Shown one piece after another: positions 56,455-64,000 of a DNA stretch of 64,000 nt. The notes below the pieces were generated by a model. That model was given only the letters and a program-made list of their open reading frames with translations. It was not told the DNA's origin and made no database searches. The stretch lies in contig NZ_CP032311.1 in assembly GCF_004803755.1 (NCBI RefSeq), forward strand, positions 4,852,501 through 4,916,500. Reading direction: 5' to 3'. Origin of the DNA: Pseudomonas sp. DG56-2. GTDB lineage: Bacteria; Pseudomonadota; Gammaproteobacteria; Pseudomonadales; Pseudomonadaceae. Positions within the stretch are counted from its first letter, which is position 1, and each line of letters begins with the position of its first letter. The position numbers were made by a program, and so were the translations under genes.

Positions 56455-57447
56455 ATGTTTAGACCACTGATGCTGATGTTCGGGTTAATGGCGGGAGGAC
56501 AGGCATGGGGCTCAGCCCCTGCCAACGAGCCCATCTTGCCGGTACAACCGGCGAAGATCACCAATGCAGCCAAGGTTGAGCTGGGCAAGCAGTTGTTCTT
56601 TGATCCACGCCTGTCCAAGTCCGGCTTCATTTCCTGCAACTCTTGCCACAACCTGAGCATGGGCGGTAGCGATAACCTGCCAACCTCCATCGGTCACAAC
56701 TGGCATCAAGGCCCGATCAACTCCCCTACCGTGCTCAACTCGAGCATGAGCGTCGCCCAGTTCTGGGATGGCCGCGCCGCTACCCTCAAAGAGCAGGCCG
56801 GTGGGCCCATCGCCAACCCCGGAGAAATGGGCTTCACCCACGACCTGGCGGTGGACGTGCTGCGCTCGATTCCCCAGTACAAAGCATCGTTCAAGCAGGT
56901 GTACGGCAATGACAACGTCACCATCGACGAGGTAACCGACGCCATTGCAGCCTTCGAAGAAACCCTGGTCACACCCAACGCTCCATTCGATCGTTGGCTG
57001 AAGGGGGACAAAAAAGCCATCAGCGCCACCGCCGAGAAAGGCTATCAGTTGTTCAAAAGCATCGGCTGCGTCGCTTGCCATAATGGCGAAGCCGTAGGTG
57101 GCGCCTCGTTCCAGAAAATGGGCATGGTCGAACCCTATGCCACCAAAAACCCGGCCCAAGGTGTCGCGGGGCTGACCGGCAAGGATCAGGACCGTATGAT
57201 GTTCAAGGTGCCGACGCTGCGTAACGTCGCGTTGACCTACCCCTACTTCCATGACGGCGCCTACTGGCAACTGGAAGAAGCAGTGGATGTGATGGCGCGG
57301 TTGCAATTGGGGCGCAAGTTGAGCGGTGACGAGGTCTCCCAGATCGTCGCCTTCCTCGATACGCTGACCGGCGATCAACCGAGTTTCAAACTGCCAATAC
57401 TGCCACCGTCTTCGGCGCAAACGCCGCGTCCGGCACCGTTCAACTGA
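56455..57447 (+). CDS. ccpA: Di-heme cytochrome c peroxidase
   Basis: A 330-aa periplasmic peroxidase that reduces H2O2 with electrons from cytochrome c. Signal peptide to about residue 19 (QAWG). Heme sites are CNSCH at 61-65 and CVACHNG at 205-209. Conserved strings are NSPTVLN, FWDGRAATLKEQAGGPI and FDRWLKGD, and FKVPTLRNV and YPYFHDGAY near the end. Start ATG at 56455 with GGGGAG upstream. Low-oxygen induction is suggested by the ANR box. Confidence 0.95.
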   Translation: MFRPLMLMFGLMAGGQAWGSAPANEPILPVQPAKITNAAKVELGKQLFFDPRLSKSGFISCNSCHNLSMGGSDNLPTSIGHNWHQGPINSPTVLNSSMSVAQFWDGRAATLKEQAGGPIANPGEMGFTHDLAVDVLRSIPQYKASFKQVYGNDNVTIDEVTDAIAAFEETLVTPNAPFDRWLKGDKKAISATAEKGYQLFKSIGCVACHNGEAVGGASFQKMGMVEPYATKNPAQGVAGLTGKDQDRMMFKVPTLRNVALTYPYFHDGAYWQLEEAVDVMARLQLGRKLSGDEVSQIVAFLDTLTGDQPSFKLPILPPSSAQTPRPAPFN

Positions 57448-57469
57448 GCCACATCGGCTTGGTCAATGC

Positions 57470-57501
57470 GGGCGCCTGCCTTGTGTGCAAGGCAGGCGCC
57501 C
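57470..57501. terminator. Bidirectional hairpin between ccpA and the PAS protein gene
   Basis: GGGCGCCTGCCTTG-TGTG-CAAGGCAGGCGCCC is a perfect 14-bp stem with a 4-nt loop. It lies between two convergent genes (stops at 57447 and 57506). Neither side has a T-run, so termination would rely on the strong stem. Confidence 0.6.
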
Positions 57502-57505
57502 GTAC

Positions 57506-58822
57506 TCAGACGTTCAGTTGACTTGAAAACTGCCCCACGGCATTGACGACCTTTTTCGCCCCGTCCTGGATTTCAACGATCACCGTACCGGTGTGACCGG
57601 CAAGCATCAGCCCCTCCTCGGCCTGACGCTTGCTGCTGTCGATGATATCCACCGCAGCCTTGGCCAACTGCTCGTTCTGCTGCACCACCCGGGCGATTTC
57701 CTCGGTGGCCGTGCTGGTGCGCGAAGCCAACTGCCGTACTTCGTCGGCTACAACGGCAAAGCCGCGCCCCTGCTCTCCGGCGCGAGCTGCCTCGATGGCG
57801 GCATTGAGGGCCAACAGGTTGGTTTGTCCGGCGATGTCACTGATGGTCTTGATGATCGAACCGATGACCTGCGACTGCTTGTTCAGCGCTTCGATACCCT
57901 CCGCCGCTTCCTGCATGCACGACTCCAGGCCACGCATGACATCGACGGTCTGGGTCACCACATCCGTAGCCTTGCGCGCACTGCTGTCGGTTTCCAGCGA
58001 GGTGGTGTAGGCGATATCGGCCGCTGCAGCCACGGCAATTTCCTGATTGACCTGTTCGGTGATCACGGTAGCGAACTTGACCACTTTGTAGAGTACGTCA
58101 TGAGCATCGATGATCGGGTTATAGGACGCTTCCAGCCAGACCACCCGGCCATGCGCGTCCACACGCTTGAAGCGTTCGGCAACGAACTGACCGTGGCGCA
58201 AACGCTCCCAGAACGCATGGTAGGCAGTGGAGTTGTACTCCTGCGGCTCACAGAACATACGGTGATGTTTGCCGACAACTTGCTCCAGGCGATAGCCCAT
58301 GGTCTGCAGGAAGCGGTCATTGGCGGTCAGTACTTCGCCCTGCAGATTGAACTCGATCACGGCAGTAGAGCGCATCAGTGCCTTGATCAGGCTCTCATGT
58401 TCACGCGAGGTCTCGATCGTACGGGTCAGATCACTGGAGTGCAGAGTGAAAAACTTGAGGCGTCCCTCACTGTTTTTCACCGGCTGCAGAATGGAGCGCA
58501 GCCAAGCCTCTTCACCATTGCCGCGCAGCAGGCGAAACGCACCGTTGAGGTGCTCGCCGCGAGTAATTGCAGCCTTCATGCGCTGGTAGAAATCCAGTTG
58601 CTTGACGTGAGGCGGGATTATTTCCTCGATATTACGGCCAATCAGTTGATGGCTGCTGTAGATCATTTCCTTTTCGAAATTGCTGTTGACCGATTCAATC
58701 CGCCCCTGAGGGTCAAGCTCCAGAACCAGCATCTCGCTGTCCAGACTGCTTTTGACCTGCTCCATCGACAGCAGCTCTTCGCGCAACTTGAGGTTTTCTT
58801 TTTTCAGTTTGCTGTTGAACAT
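57506..58822 (-). CDS. Soluble PAS-PAS methyl-accepting-type protein (BdlA-like)
   Basis: A 438-aa cytoplasmic protein with no membrane segment. An N-terminal coiled coil ([17 protein letters not shown]) leads into two PAS domains at about 30-140 and 150-270 ([45 protein letters not shown] and [19 protein letters not shown]). A short MCP signalling part with [27 protein letters not shown] follows. This is the architecture of P. aeruginosa BdlA, which controls biofilm dispersal, and of soluble aerotaxis receptors. Start ATG at 58822 with AGGAG upstream. Role inferred. Confidence 0.88.
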   Translation of the reverse strand: MFNSKLKKENLKLREELLSMEQVKSSLDSEMLVLELDPQGRIESVNSNFEKEMIYSSHQLIGRNIEEIIPPHVKQLDFYQRMKAAITRGEHLNGAFRLLRGNGEEAWLRSILQPVKNSEGRLKFFTLHSSDLTRTIETSREHESLIKALMRSTAVIEFNLQGEVLTANDRFLQTMGYRLEQVVGKHHRMFCEPQEYNSTAYHAFWERLRHGQFVAERFKRVDAHGRVVWLEASYNPIIDAHDVLYKVVKFATVITEQVNQEIAVAAAADIAYTTSLETDSSARKATDVVTQTVDVMRGLESCMQEAAEGIEALNKQSQVIGSIIKTISDIAGQTNLLALNAAIEAARAGEQGRGFAVVADEVRQLASRTSTATEEIARVVQQNEQLAKAAVDIIDSSKRQAEEGLMLAGHTGTVIVEIQDGAKKVVNAVGQFSSQLNV

Positions 58823-58999
58823 CAACGCTCTCCTGGAGCGAAATCGGTCATTCGAGTGCCTCTGCATCGGCAGATCGGCACACATTCTTGAGTACCCGCC
58901 TGGGAAATATTTTCAGCCAGCAAGCACTAAAAACCGGGCATCACAAATCAGTCATCAATATGTCATTGCTGCGCAATCGAGGCCGCTGAAACTGGCCTT

Positions 59000-60214
59000 A
59001 TGAGCGCCCCATCCCTGCACGTCACCCTGGTCAGCGAAACCTTCCCACCGGAAATCAATGGCGTGGCAATTACCCTTGGCCACTTGATCGAGGGGTTGTG
59101 CCAGCGAGGCCATCACGTCGAGCTGATCCGCCCACGTCAGGCGGAGGATCCGCCGGGTGACAAAAGTGACTGGCAATTGCTCTGCCGAGGCTGGCCGTTA
59201 CCGGGCTATCCAGGATTGCAATGGGGCCAGGTTTCTATGCACAAGCTGATGCGACGCTGGCGCAGACAGCGTCCAGACGTGCTGTACATCGCCACCGAAG
59301 GGCCGCTGGGCTTAAGTGCTCTGAGGGCGGCGCGCAGGCTGGGAATAGCCGTGATCAGCGGCTTTCACACCAACTTTCACCAGTATTCGAGCGAGTATGG
59401 GCTGGGGATGCTGGCCAGGTTGCTTACCCACTACCTACGCGCGTTCCACCGTCGTACCCATACCACCCTGGTAGCAAGCGTCAGCCAGCATCTTGAACTA
59501 GGACGTCGCGGTTTCGACAACCTCACGCTGATGGGCCACGGCGTGGACAGCCAATTGTTCAAGCCGGGAAGGCGAAGCCAGGCATTGCGTGAACAGTGGG
59601 GACTGGGAAACGACGACATCGCGTTATTGCATGTCGGACGTCTGGCGCCGGAGAAAAACCTCGGCGTGCTGCAACACTGCCTGCACGCAGCACAGAAAAA
59701 CTATCCACAGCGACGCATCAAGTTGATTGTGGTCGGTGATGGCCCGCAGCGCAGGGCTTTGCAACAGCAGCTACCTGACGCCTTGTTCTGCGGAGCCCAA
59801 CGCGCTGAAGCCCTGGCCGAACATTACGCGTCCGGGGATATTTTCCTATTCCCCAGCCTGACCGAAACCTTCGGCAACGTGGTGCTTGAAGCAATGGCAG
59901 CGGGGCTGGCAGTGGTGGCCTACGATCAGGCAGCCGCCGCCCAGCACATCCGGCACGGCCACAGCGGTGCGCTGGCCATGCCGGGCGACGAAGCAGCTTT
60001 TATCGATGCCTGTAACTGGCTGCTCAATGACCCCGAAGCGTTACGACGAGTACGCTTGAACGCCCGACAACACGCCAGCCGGCAAGGCTGGTCAGCAGTT
60101 GTCGAGCAGTTCGAGGGCCATCTTCACGCTGCCTGTCGCCAAGGCCGCAACGTAATGCAGCCACCGCCGCCAGCGCTGATCATCAAGCCAGAGTCGTCAA
60201 CGCTTCACGGCTGA
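59000..60214 (+). CDS. Family 4 glycosyltransferase
   Basis: A 404-aa GT-B glycosyltransferase. The N-terminal domain opens VTLVSETFPPEINGVAITLGHL, typical of GT4 alpha-mannosyl or glucosyl transferases. The nucleotide-sugar motif is HVGRLAPEKNL and the ExxxxxxxE motif is FPSLTETFGNVVLEAMAAGLAVV. The sugar donor cannot be read. It stands alone, 177 bp upstream spacer, and overlaps the convergent gene by 32 nt. Confidence 0.92.
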   Translation: MSAPSLHVTLVSETFPPEINGVAITLGHLIEGLCQRGHHVELIRPRQAEDPPGDKSDWQLLCRGWPLPGYPGLQWGQVSMHKLMRRWRRQRPDVLYIATEGPLGLSALRAARRLGIAVISGFHTNFHQYSSEYGLGMLARLLTHYLRAFHRRTHTTLVASVSQHLELGRRGFDNLTLMGHGVDSQLFKPGRRSQALREQWGLGNDDIALLHVGRLAPEKNLGVLQHCLHAAQKNYPQRRIKLIVVGDGPQRRALQQQLPDALFCGAQRAEALAEHYASGDIFLFPSLTETFGNVVLEAMAAGLAVVAYDQAAAAQHIRHGHSGALAMPGDEAAFIDACNWLLNDPEALRRVRLNARQHASRQGWSAVVEQFEGHLHAACRQGRNVMQPPPPALIIKPESSTLHG

Positions 60215-61286
60215 ATGGCAAAATGTCCTGCTCGCGCCCATCGCGCACCTTGGCCGCCCAATCCGGATCGACCAGCAACGCACGCCCTACTGCTACCAGG
60301 TCGAACTCATCATTGCTCAGACGCACCAGCAGGTTTTCCAGACTGGCCGGCTGCGCCACCTTGTCAGTGGCCACCATGAACTGCAGGAACTCGCCATCCA
60401 GGCCAACGCTCCCCACGGTAATGGTCGGTTTCCCGGTGAGCTGGCGAGTCCAGCCAGCAAGGTTCAGGTCAGAGCCTGCGAACTCTGGCTCCCAGAAGCG
60501 GCGAGTGGAGCAATGGAAAATGTCCACACCGGCATCGGCCAGCGGCTGCAAAAATGCACCCAGCGCTTCGGCGCTTTCAACCAGACGGGCACTGTAGTCC
60601 TGCTGCTTCCACTGCGAGAAGCGGAAAATGATCGGGAAATCAGCACCCACGGCGGCCCGTACAGCCTGGATCAGCTCGATGGCAAAACGCGAACGTCCAG
60701 CCAAATCGCCACCATACTCGTCGGTACGTTGATTACTGCCGGCCCAGAAAAACTGATCGATCAGATAGCCGTGGGCACCATGAATCTCCACGCCGTCCAT
60801 GCCGATGGCTTGAGCGTCACGAGCAGCCTGGGCAAAGGCTTCGATAACCTCACGAATATCGTCATGGCTCATGCCATGGACCGCTACCTGGCCGTCCTTG
60901 ATCTTCTCACTTGGGCCGTAGCCCGGCACGCTGGCATCAGGCTCGGTGCCCACACGCCGCACACTGCCCACGTGCCAGAGCTGCGGAACGATACGTCCGC
61001 CTTCGGCATGCACGGCATCAACCACCTGTTTCCAACCCGCCAGTGCGTCTTCACCGTGAAAGCGTGGAACGTTCGGGTAACCGTTAGCGGCTTTATGATC
61101 GACGGTGGTGCCTTCGGTAATGATCAGCCCGACACCTGCAGCGGCACGTCGACGGTAGTACTCGACGACCTTGGCGTGGGGCACGCCACCGGGGCAGAAC
61201 GTGCGGGTCATCGGCGCCATCACCACACGGGTTGGCAGCTCAAGAGAGCCCAGTTGGAAAGGGGTGAACAGTGCAGTAGCGGACAT
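60183..61286 (-). CDS. Old Yellow Enzyme-family NADH:flavin oxidoreductase
   Basis: A 367-aa FMN enzyme. Opening FTPFQLGSLELPTRVVMAPMTR, the substrate-binding motif GVEIHGAHGYLIDQFF (HGAHGYL), and FRFSQWKQQDYS follow the OYE barrel. The start ATG at 61286 with TTTGGAG upstream is preferred over a longer frame. Such enzymes reduce activated C=C bonds or nitro compounds; the substrate is unknown. Overlaps the glycosyltransferase 3' end by 32 nt. Confidence 0.9.
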   Translation of the reverse strand: MSATALFTPFQLGSLELPTRVVMAPMTRTFCPGGVPHAKVVEYYRRRAAAGVGLIITEGTTVDHKAANGYPNVPRFHGEDALAGWKQVVDAVHAEGGRIVPQLWHVGSVRRVGTEPDASVPGYGPSEKIKDGQVAVHGMSHDDIREVIEAFAQAARDAQAIGMDGVEIHGAHGYLIDQFFWAGSNQRTDEYGGDLAGRSRFAIELIQAVRAAVGADFPIIFRFSQWKQQDYSARLVESAEALGAFLQPLADAGVDIFHCSTRRFWEPEFAGSDLNLAGWTRQLTGKPTITVGSVGLDGEFLQFMVATDKVAQPASLENLLVRLSNDEFDLVAVGRALLVDPDWAAKVRDGREQDILPFSREALTTLA

Positions 61287-61374
61287 GCGACGCTCCAAAG
61301 AAGTAGGAATGCGCCAAAGCATAGGGTCAGCGGTGTGGGTGGCCCAGCACTATTGATTTGAGTGATTTAACAGC

Positions 61375-61428
61375 ATCGCGGGCCAAACCCACTCCCACAG
61401 TCTCATGGGAGAGGGCTTGTCCCGCGAT
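61375..61428. repeat. REP-like palindrome
   Basis: ATCGCGGGCCAAACCCACTCCCAC and its imperfect complement GGGAGAGGGCTTGTCCCGCGAT flank a short loop. It has the GCGGG...CCCGC and CTCC features of Pseudomonas REPs and lies 8 nt past the gpx stop. Confidence 0.65.
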
Positions 61429-61436
61429 CAGATCGA

Positions 61437-61919
61437 CTAATCCAACGCCTTTTCGATCGCCTGCACCACGGTCGCATCATCCGGTGCGGTGCGCGGTGAG
61501 AAACGTGCCAGCACCCGACCGTCCTTGCCCACCAGGAATTTCTCGAAGTTCCAGGTAATGTCGCCAGGGAACTCGGCCCCTTCACCGGCGAGCAGACGAT
61601 ACAACTGGTGGCGTTCAGCGCCGTTGACGTCCAGCTTGCTGCCCAGCGGAAAGCTCACTCCGTAATTCAGGCTGCAAAACTGCTGGATTTCTTCTTCAGT
61701 GCCCGGCTCCTGCCCGGCAAACTGGTTGCATGGCAAGCCCAGCACACTGAAACCTTTGCCTTTGTATTGCTGATAAAGGTTTTCCAGCGCTGCATATTGC
61801 GGGGTCAGGCCACACTTGGAGGCGACATTGACCACCAGCACCACCTGGCCCTTGAACGGCGCCAGAGGCAACTCCTGCCCATTCAACGCCTGCAACTTCA
61901 GGTCGTGAAATGCACTCAT
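61437..61919 (-). CDS. Glutathione peroxidase
   Basis: A 160-aa thiol peroxidase of the glutathione peroxidase fold. Active Cys36 is in NVASKCGLTPQY, with GLPCNQFAGQEPGT and the Trp-Asn site ITWNFEKFLVG. The start ATG at 61919 opens MSAFHDLKLQALNG. Cys instead of selenocysteine. Such bacterial enzymes usually use thioredoxin as reductant. Confidence 0.94.
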   Translation of the reverse strand: MSAFHDLKLQALNGQELPLAPFKGQVVLVVNVASKCGLTPQYAALENLYQQYKGKGFSVLGLPCNQFAGQEPGTEEEIQQFCSLNYGVSFPLGSKLDVNGAERHQLYRLLAGEGAEFPGDITWNFEKFLVGKDGRVLARFSPRTAPDDATVVQAIEKALD

Positions 61920-62075
61920 GACGTACTCCCCTCTCCAGATCCCGGTTGCCGCTGCAGGCTGCAATCAGTAACACCAGCCCATTAAAAAAGCGCCCTGCCA
62001 AGCCGTCTTCCCCTATCTGGAGTGCGACGGACTTGCCCGGGCGCCTTCGCGACTCTCTGAGCTTAGCGCAGAAAA

Positions 62076-62561
62076 TCAGTGGTGATGGCCACCTTCGCCA
62101 TGGACGTGGCCATGAGCTACTTCTTCTTCGCTGGCGTCACGAATGGTGATGACCTTGACCTTGAAGTTCAGGCGCTGACCCGCCAGTGGGTGGTTGCCGT
62201 CGACAGTTACGTCGTCGCCATCCAGATCACGGATGGTAACGATCTGCATCTGGCCATCTGGAGCAGAAGCGTGGAACTGCATGCCCACTTCCAGTTGGTC
62301 GACGCCTTCGAACATGCTGCGGTTCAGGGTGCTGACCAGTTCGGCCAGGTATTCGCCGTAGGCGTCTTCTGGTTCGATGGCAACTTCCAGTTCGTCACCG
62401 GCAGTTTTACCTTCCAGGGCTTTTTCCAGGCCAGGAATGATGTTGCCTGCGCCATGCAGGTAAACCAGCGGAGCGCCGCCGGCGGAGCTGTCGATGACCT
62501 CACCAGCGTCGTTGGTGAGGGTATAGTCGATGGAGACAGCCTTGTTGGCGGCGATCAGCAT
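62076..62561 (-). CDS. slyD: FKBP-type peptidyl-prolyl isomerase SlyD
   Basis: A 161-aa isomerase and chaperone. The FKBP core is IDYTLTNDAGEVIDSS, PLVYLHGAGNIIPGLEKALEGK and PEDAYGEY. The inserted flap is residues about 75-125. The His-rich C-terminal tail is short (HGHVHGEGGHHH), a metal-binding feature of SlyD. Start ATG at 62561; the ribosome site is weak. Confidence 0.93.
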   Translation of the reverse strand: MLIAANKAVSIDYTLTNDAGEVIDSSAGGAPLVYLHGAGNIIPGLEKALEGKTAGDELEVAIEPEDAYGEYLAELVSTLNRSMFEGVDQLEVGMQFHASAPDGQMQIVTIRDLDGDDVTVDGNHPLAGQRLNFKVKVITIRDASEEEVAHGHVHGEGGHHH

Positions 62562-62659
62562 GGGGCGAGACCTTTTGCATAAGAATGTAGAGCAACAAGT
62601 GTAACCAACGCATCGCTTGAAAGCGAACGCAACCCGGACCAACGGGCCCCCGCACCTGG

Positions 62660-62735
62660 CCTGCAGGAGCAGGTTTGCCCTGCGATAGAATGTCGCGGGC
62701 AGGTGGCCGGCAATCGCGGAACAAGCCCGCTCCGG
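62660..62735. repeat. Pair of REP-like elements
   Basis: CCTGCAGGAGCAGGTTTGCCCTGCGATAG at 62660-62688 and, in the opposite sense, CAATCGCGGAACAAGCCCGCTCCGG at 62711-62735. Both are degenerate versions of the Pseudomonas REP (GGAGCGGGTTTGCCCGCGAT). They lie in the 258-bp space between slyD and pta, which holds no other gene. Confidence 0.65.
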
Positions 62736-62819
62736 CGCAATACCCGCTATCGGCTGGGTGTCGATAACGATACCCTTGGCAATTGAATTTTTTGCCACAG
62801 CTCTTTTCGAGAAGCTCGC

Positions 62820-64000
62820 ATGCAGACATTTTTCATCGCGCCGACCGACTTTGGTGTCGGCCTGACCTCCATCAGTCTCGGCCTGGTTCGTACCCTGGAG
62901 CGCGCCGGCCTGAAAGTCGGCTTCTTCAAGCCGATTGCCCAACCGCACCCTGGCGACACCGGCCCGGAGCGCTCCACCGAGCTGGTTGCCCGCACCCACG
63001 GCCTCAAGCCACCCCAGCCATTGAGCCTGGGTCATGTCGAACGCATGCTCGGTGATGGTCAGCTGGATGAATTGCTCGAAGAAATCATCACCCTGTATCA
63101 GCAGGCATGCATTGGCAAGGACGTGGTGGTGGTCGAGGGCATGGTCCCTACCCGCCACGCCAGCTATGCCGCTCGGGTCAACCTGCACCTGGCCAAAAGC
63201 CTGGATGCCGAGGTAATTCTGGTATCGGCGCCGGAAAACGAAGTGCTCACCGAGCTGTCCGGCCGAGTCGAGTTGCAGGCGCAACTGTTCGGCGGCCCGA
63301 AAGACCCGAAAGTGCTAGGTGTGATCCTCAACAAAGTGCGCACCGACGAAAGCATGAACGTGTTCGCCGACCGCTTGAAAGAGCACTCGCCGTTGCTACG
63401 CGGTGGTGACTTCCGCCTGTTGGGCTGCATTCCCTACCAGGCAGACCTCAACGCCCCACGCACCCGCGATGTGGCCGAGTTGCTCGGTGCCCAAGTGCTC
63501 AACGCTGGTGACTACGAACAGCGGCGGATGAACAAGATCATTATCTGCGCCCGAACCGTGGCCAACACCGTGCCCCTGCTCAAGCCGGGCACCCTGGTGG
63601 TAACACCGGGTGACCGTGACGACATCATCCTCGCGGTAAGCCTGGCAGCGATCAACGGCGTACCGCTTGCTGGTCTGCTGCTGACCAGCGACAGCAAGCC
63701 TGACCCGCGCATTCTCGAACTGTGCCAGGGCGCTTTGCTGGCAGGCCTGCCGATTCTCTCGGTGAGCACCGGCTCCTACGACACCGCCAACCAATTGAAC
63801 CAGCTCAACAAGGAAATCCCGGTGGATGACCGCGAGCGTGCGGAAATCATCACCGACTTCGTCGCCAGTTACTTGGATGCCGACTGGCTGCACCTGCGCT
63901 GCGGTACCCCACGCGAGCTGCGACTGTCGCCAGCGGTGTTCCGTTATCAGTTGATCCAGCGCGCCCAACAAGCCAACAAGCGCATCGTCTTGCCTGAGGG
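62820..64000 (+). CDS. pta: Phosphate acetyltransferase (3' end outside window)
   Basis: Open to the window edge (393 codons visible of about 700 expected). The N-terminal domain is the P-loop-like region with FFIAPTDFGVGLTSISLGLVRTLERAGLKVGFFKPIAQ, as in long Pta enzymes. VVVVEGMVPT and GVILNKVRTDE fit. The DRTGG regulatory domain is at about 215-330 (TPGDRDDIILA). The beginning of the catalytic PTA_PTB domain appears at the edge (RIVLPEG). It converts acetyl-CoA and phosphate to acetyl phosphate. ackA is presumably outside the window or absent nearby. Confidence 0.94.
   Translation, partial: MQTFFIAPTDFGVGLTSISLGLVRTLERAGLKVGFFKPIAQPHPGDTGPERSTELVARTHGLKPPQPLSLGHVERMLGDGQLDELLEEIITLYQQACIGKDVVVVEGMVPTRHASYAARVNLHLAKSLDAEVILVSAPENEVLTELSGRVELQAQLFGGPKDPKVLGVILNKVRTDESMNVFADRLKEHSPLLRGGDFRLLGCIPYQADLNAPRTRDVAELLGAQVLNAGDYEQRRMNKIIICARTVANTVPLLKPGTLVVTPGDRDDIILAVSLAAINGVPLAGLLLTSDSKPDPRILELCQGALLAGLPILSVSTGSYDTANQLNQLNKEIPVDDRERAEIITDFVASYLDADWLHLRCGTPRELRLSPAVFRYQLIQRAQQANKRIVLPE

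Overview
The window looks like chromosome of a Pseudomonas species of the putida/fluorescens type. Evidence is the GC-rich coding style and several conserved blocks: ampE-ampD-DUF1631 facing nadC, cyoABCDE next to dsbB, trxB-ahpC-cysZ, hmgA-fahA-maiA with hmgR, and a short LOV photoreceptor close in sequence to the P. putida ones. I see no rRNA, tRNA, CRISPR array, integrase, transposase or phage gene. Genes are densely packed on both strands, with many 4-bp start/stop overlaps.

Layout. 1-4800: an agmatine/polyamine operon on the minus strand (cytoplasmic aguA, aguB, a periplasmic polyamine-binding protein and a Tat-exported agmatine deiminase cut by the window edge) with a divergent LysR regulator. 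4797-6909: a shortened HigA-like antitoxin, a YeeE-type sulfur transporter and a GNAT enzyme. 6911-10722: a bufferin-type copper-stress locus (ECF sigma factor, NrsF-like anti-sigma, DUF2282 bufferin precursor, DUF692/MNIO enzyme, DUF2063 partner, DoxX). Its central intergenic region carries two divergent copies of GTAACC-N16-CGAA. 10719-16211: a selenium block, with a PhnDCEE-like ABC importer (putative selenate importer) divergent from selD-selU. 16220-21862: mixed genes, including alaC and a GWSRG alpha/beta-hydrolase of unknown role. 22017-27918: cytochrome bo3 oxidase and dsbB, with a perfect ANR box in the leader region. 28100-30379: SOS gene yebG behind a LexA box, an amino-acid dehydrogenase and a SirB1 protein. 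30376-34582: the homogentisate pathway with its IclR regulator and a 17-bp operator palindrome. 34583-39925: a pore-loop-like small membrane protein, an SDR, a dehalogenase-like hydrolase, the LrgA/LrgB pair with a LysR regulator, and a flavodoxin. 40065-42943: a blue-light block (short LOV protein, PilZ-like protein, MerR/LitR-type regulator, divergent ABM-domain membrane protein). 42999-46543: folM-DUF1244-hopJ, a hydrolase and fabV. 46715-58822: a transmembrane chemoreceptor, ampED, DUF1631, nadC, trxB, a peroxiredoxin, cysZ, a diheme cytochrome c peroxidase with an ANR box, and a soluble PAS-PAS chemoreceptor-like protein (BdlA type). 59000-64000: a glycosyltransferase, an Old Yellow Enzyme relative, glutathione peroxidase, slyD and the 5' part of pta.

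How the genes work together. The strongest systems are the bufferin locus, where two promoters of one ECF type face away from each other between the sigma gene and the precursor gene, and the selenium locus, which pairs a dedicated importer with the enzymes that make selenophosphate and 2-selenouridine. The light block pairs a photosensor with the kind of regulator it is reported to act through in P. putida. Oxygen control is suggested by ANR boxes near cyo and ccpA. Peroxide defence genes (trxB, peroxiredoxin, cytochrome c peroxidase, glutathione peroxidase) are spread over 53.6-61.9 kb. REP-like palindromes lie between several transcription units in the last 11 kb.
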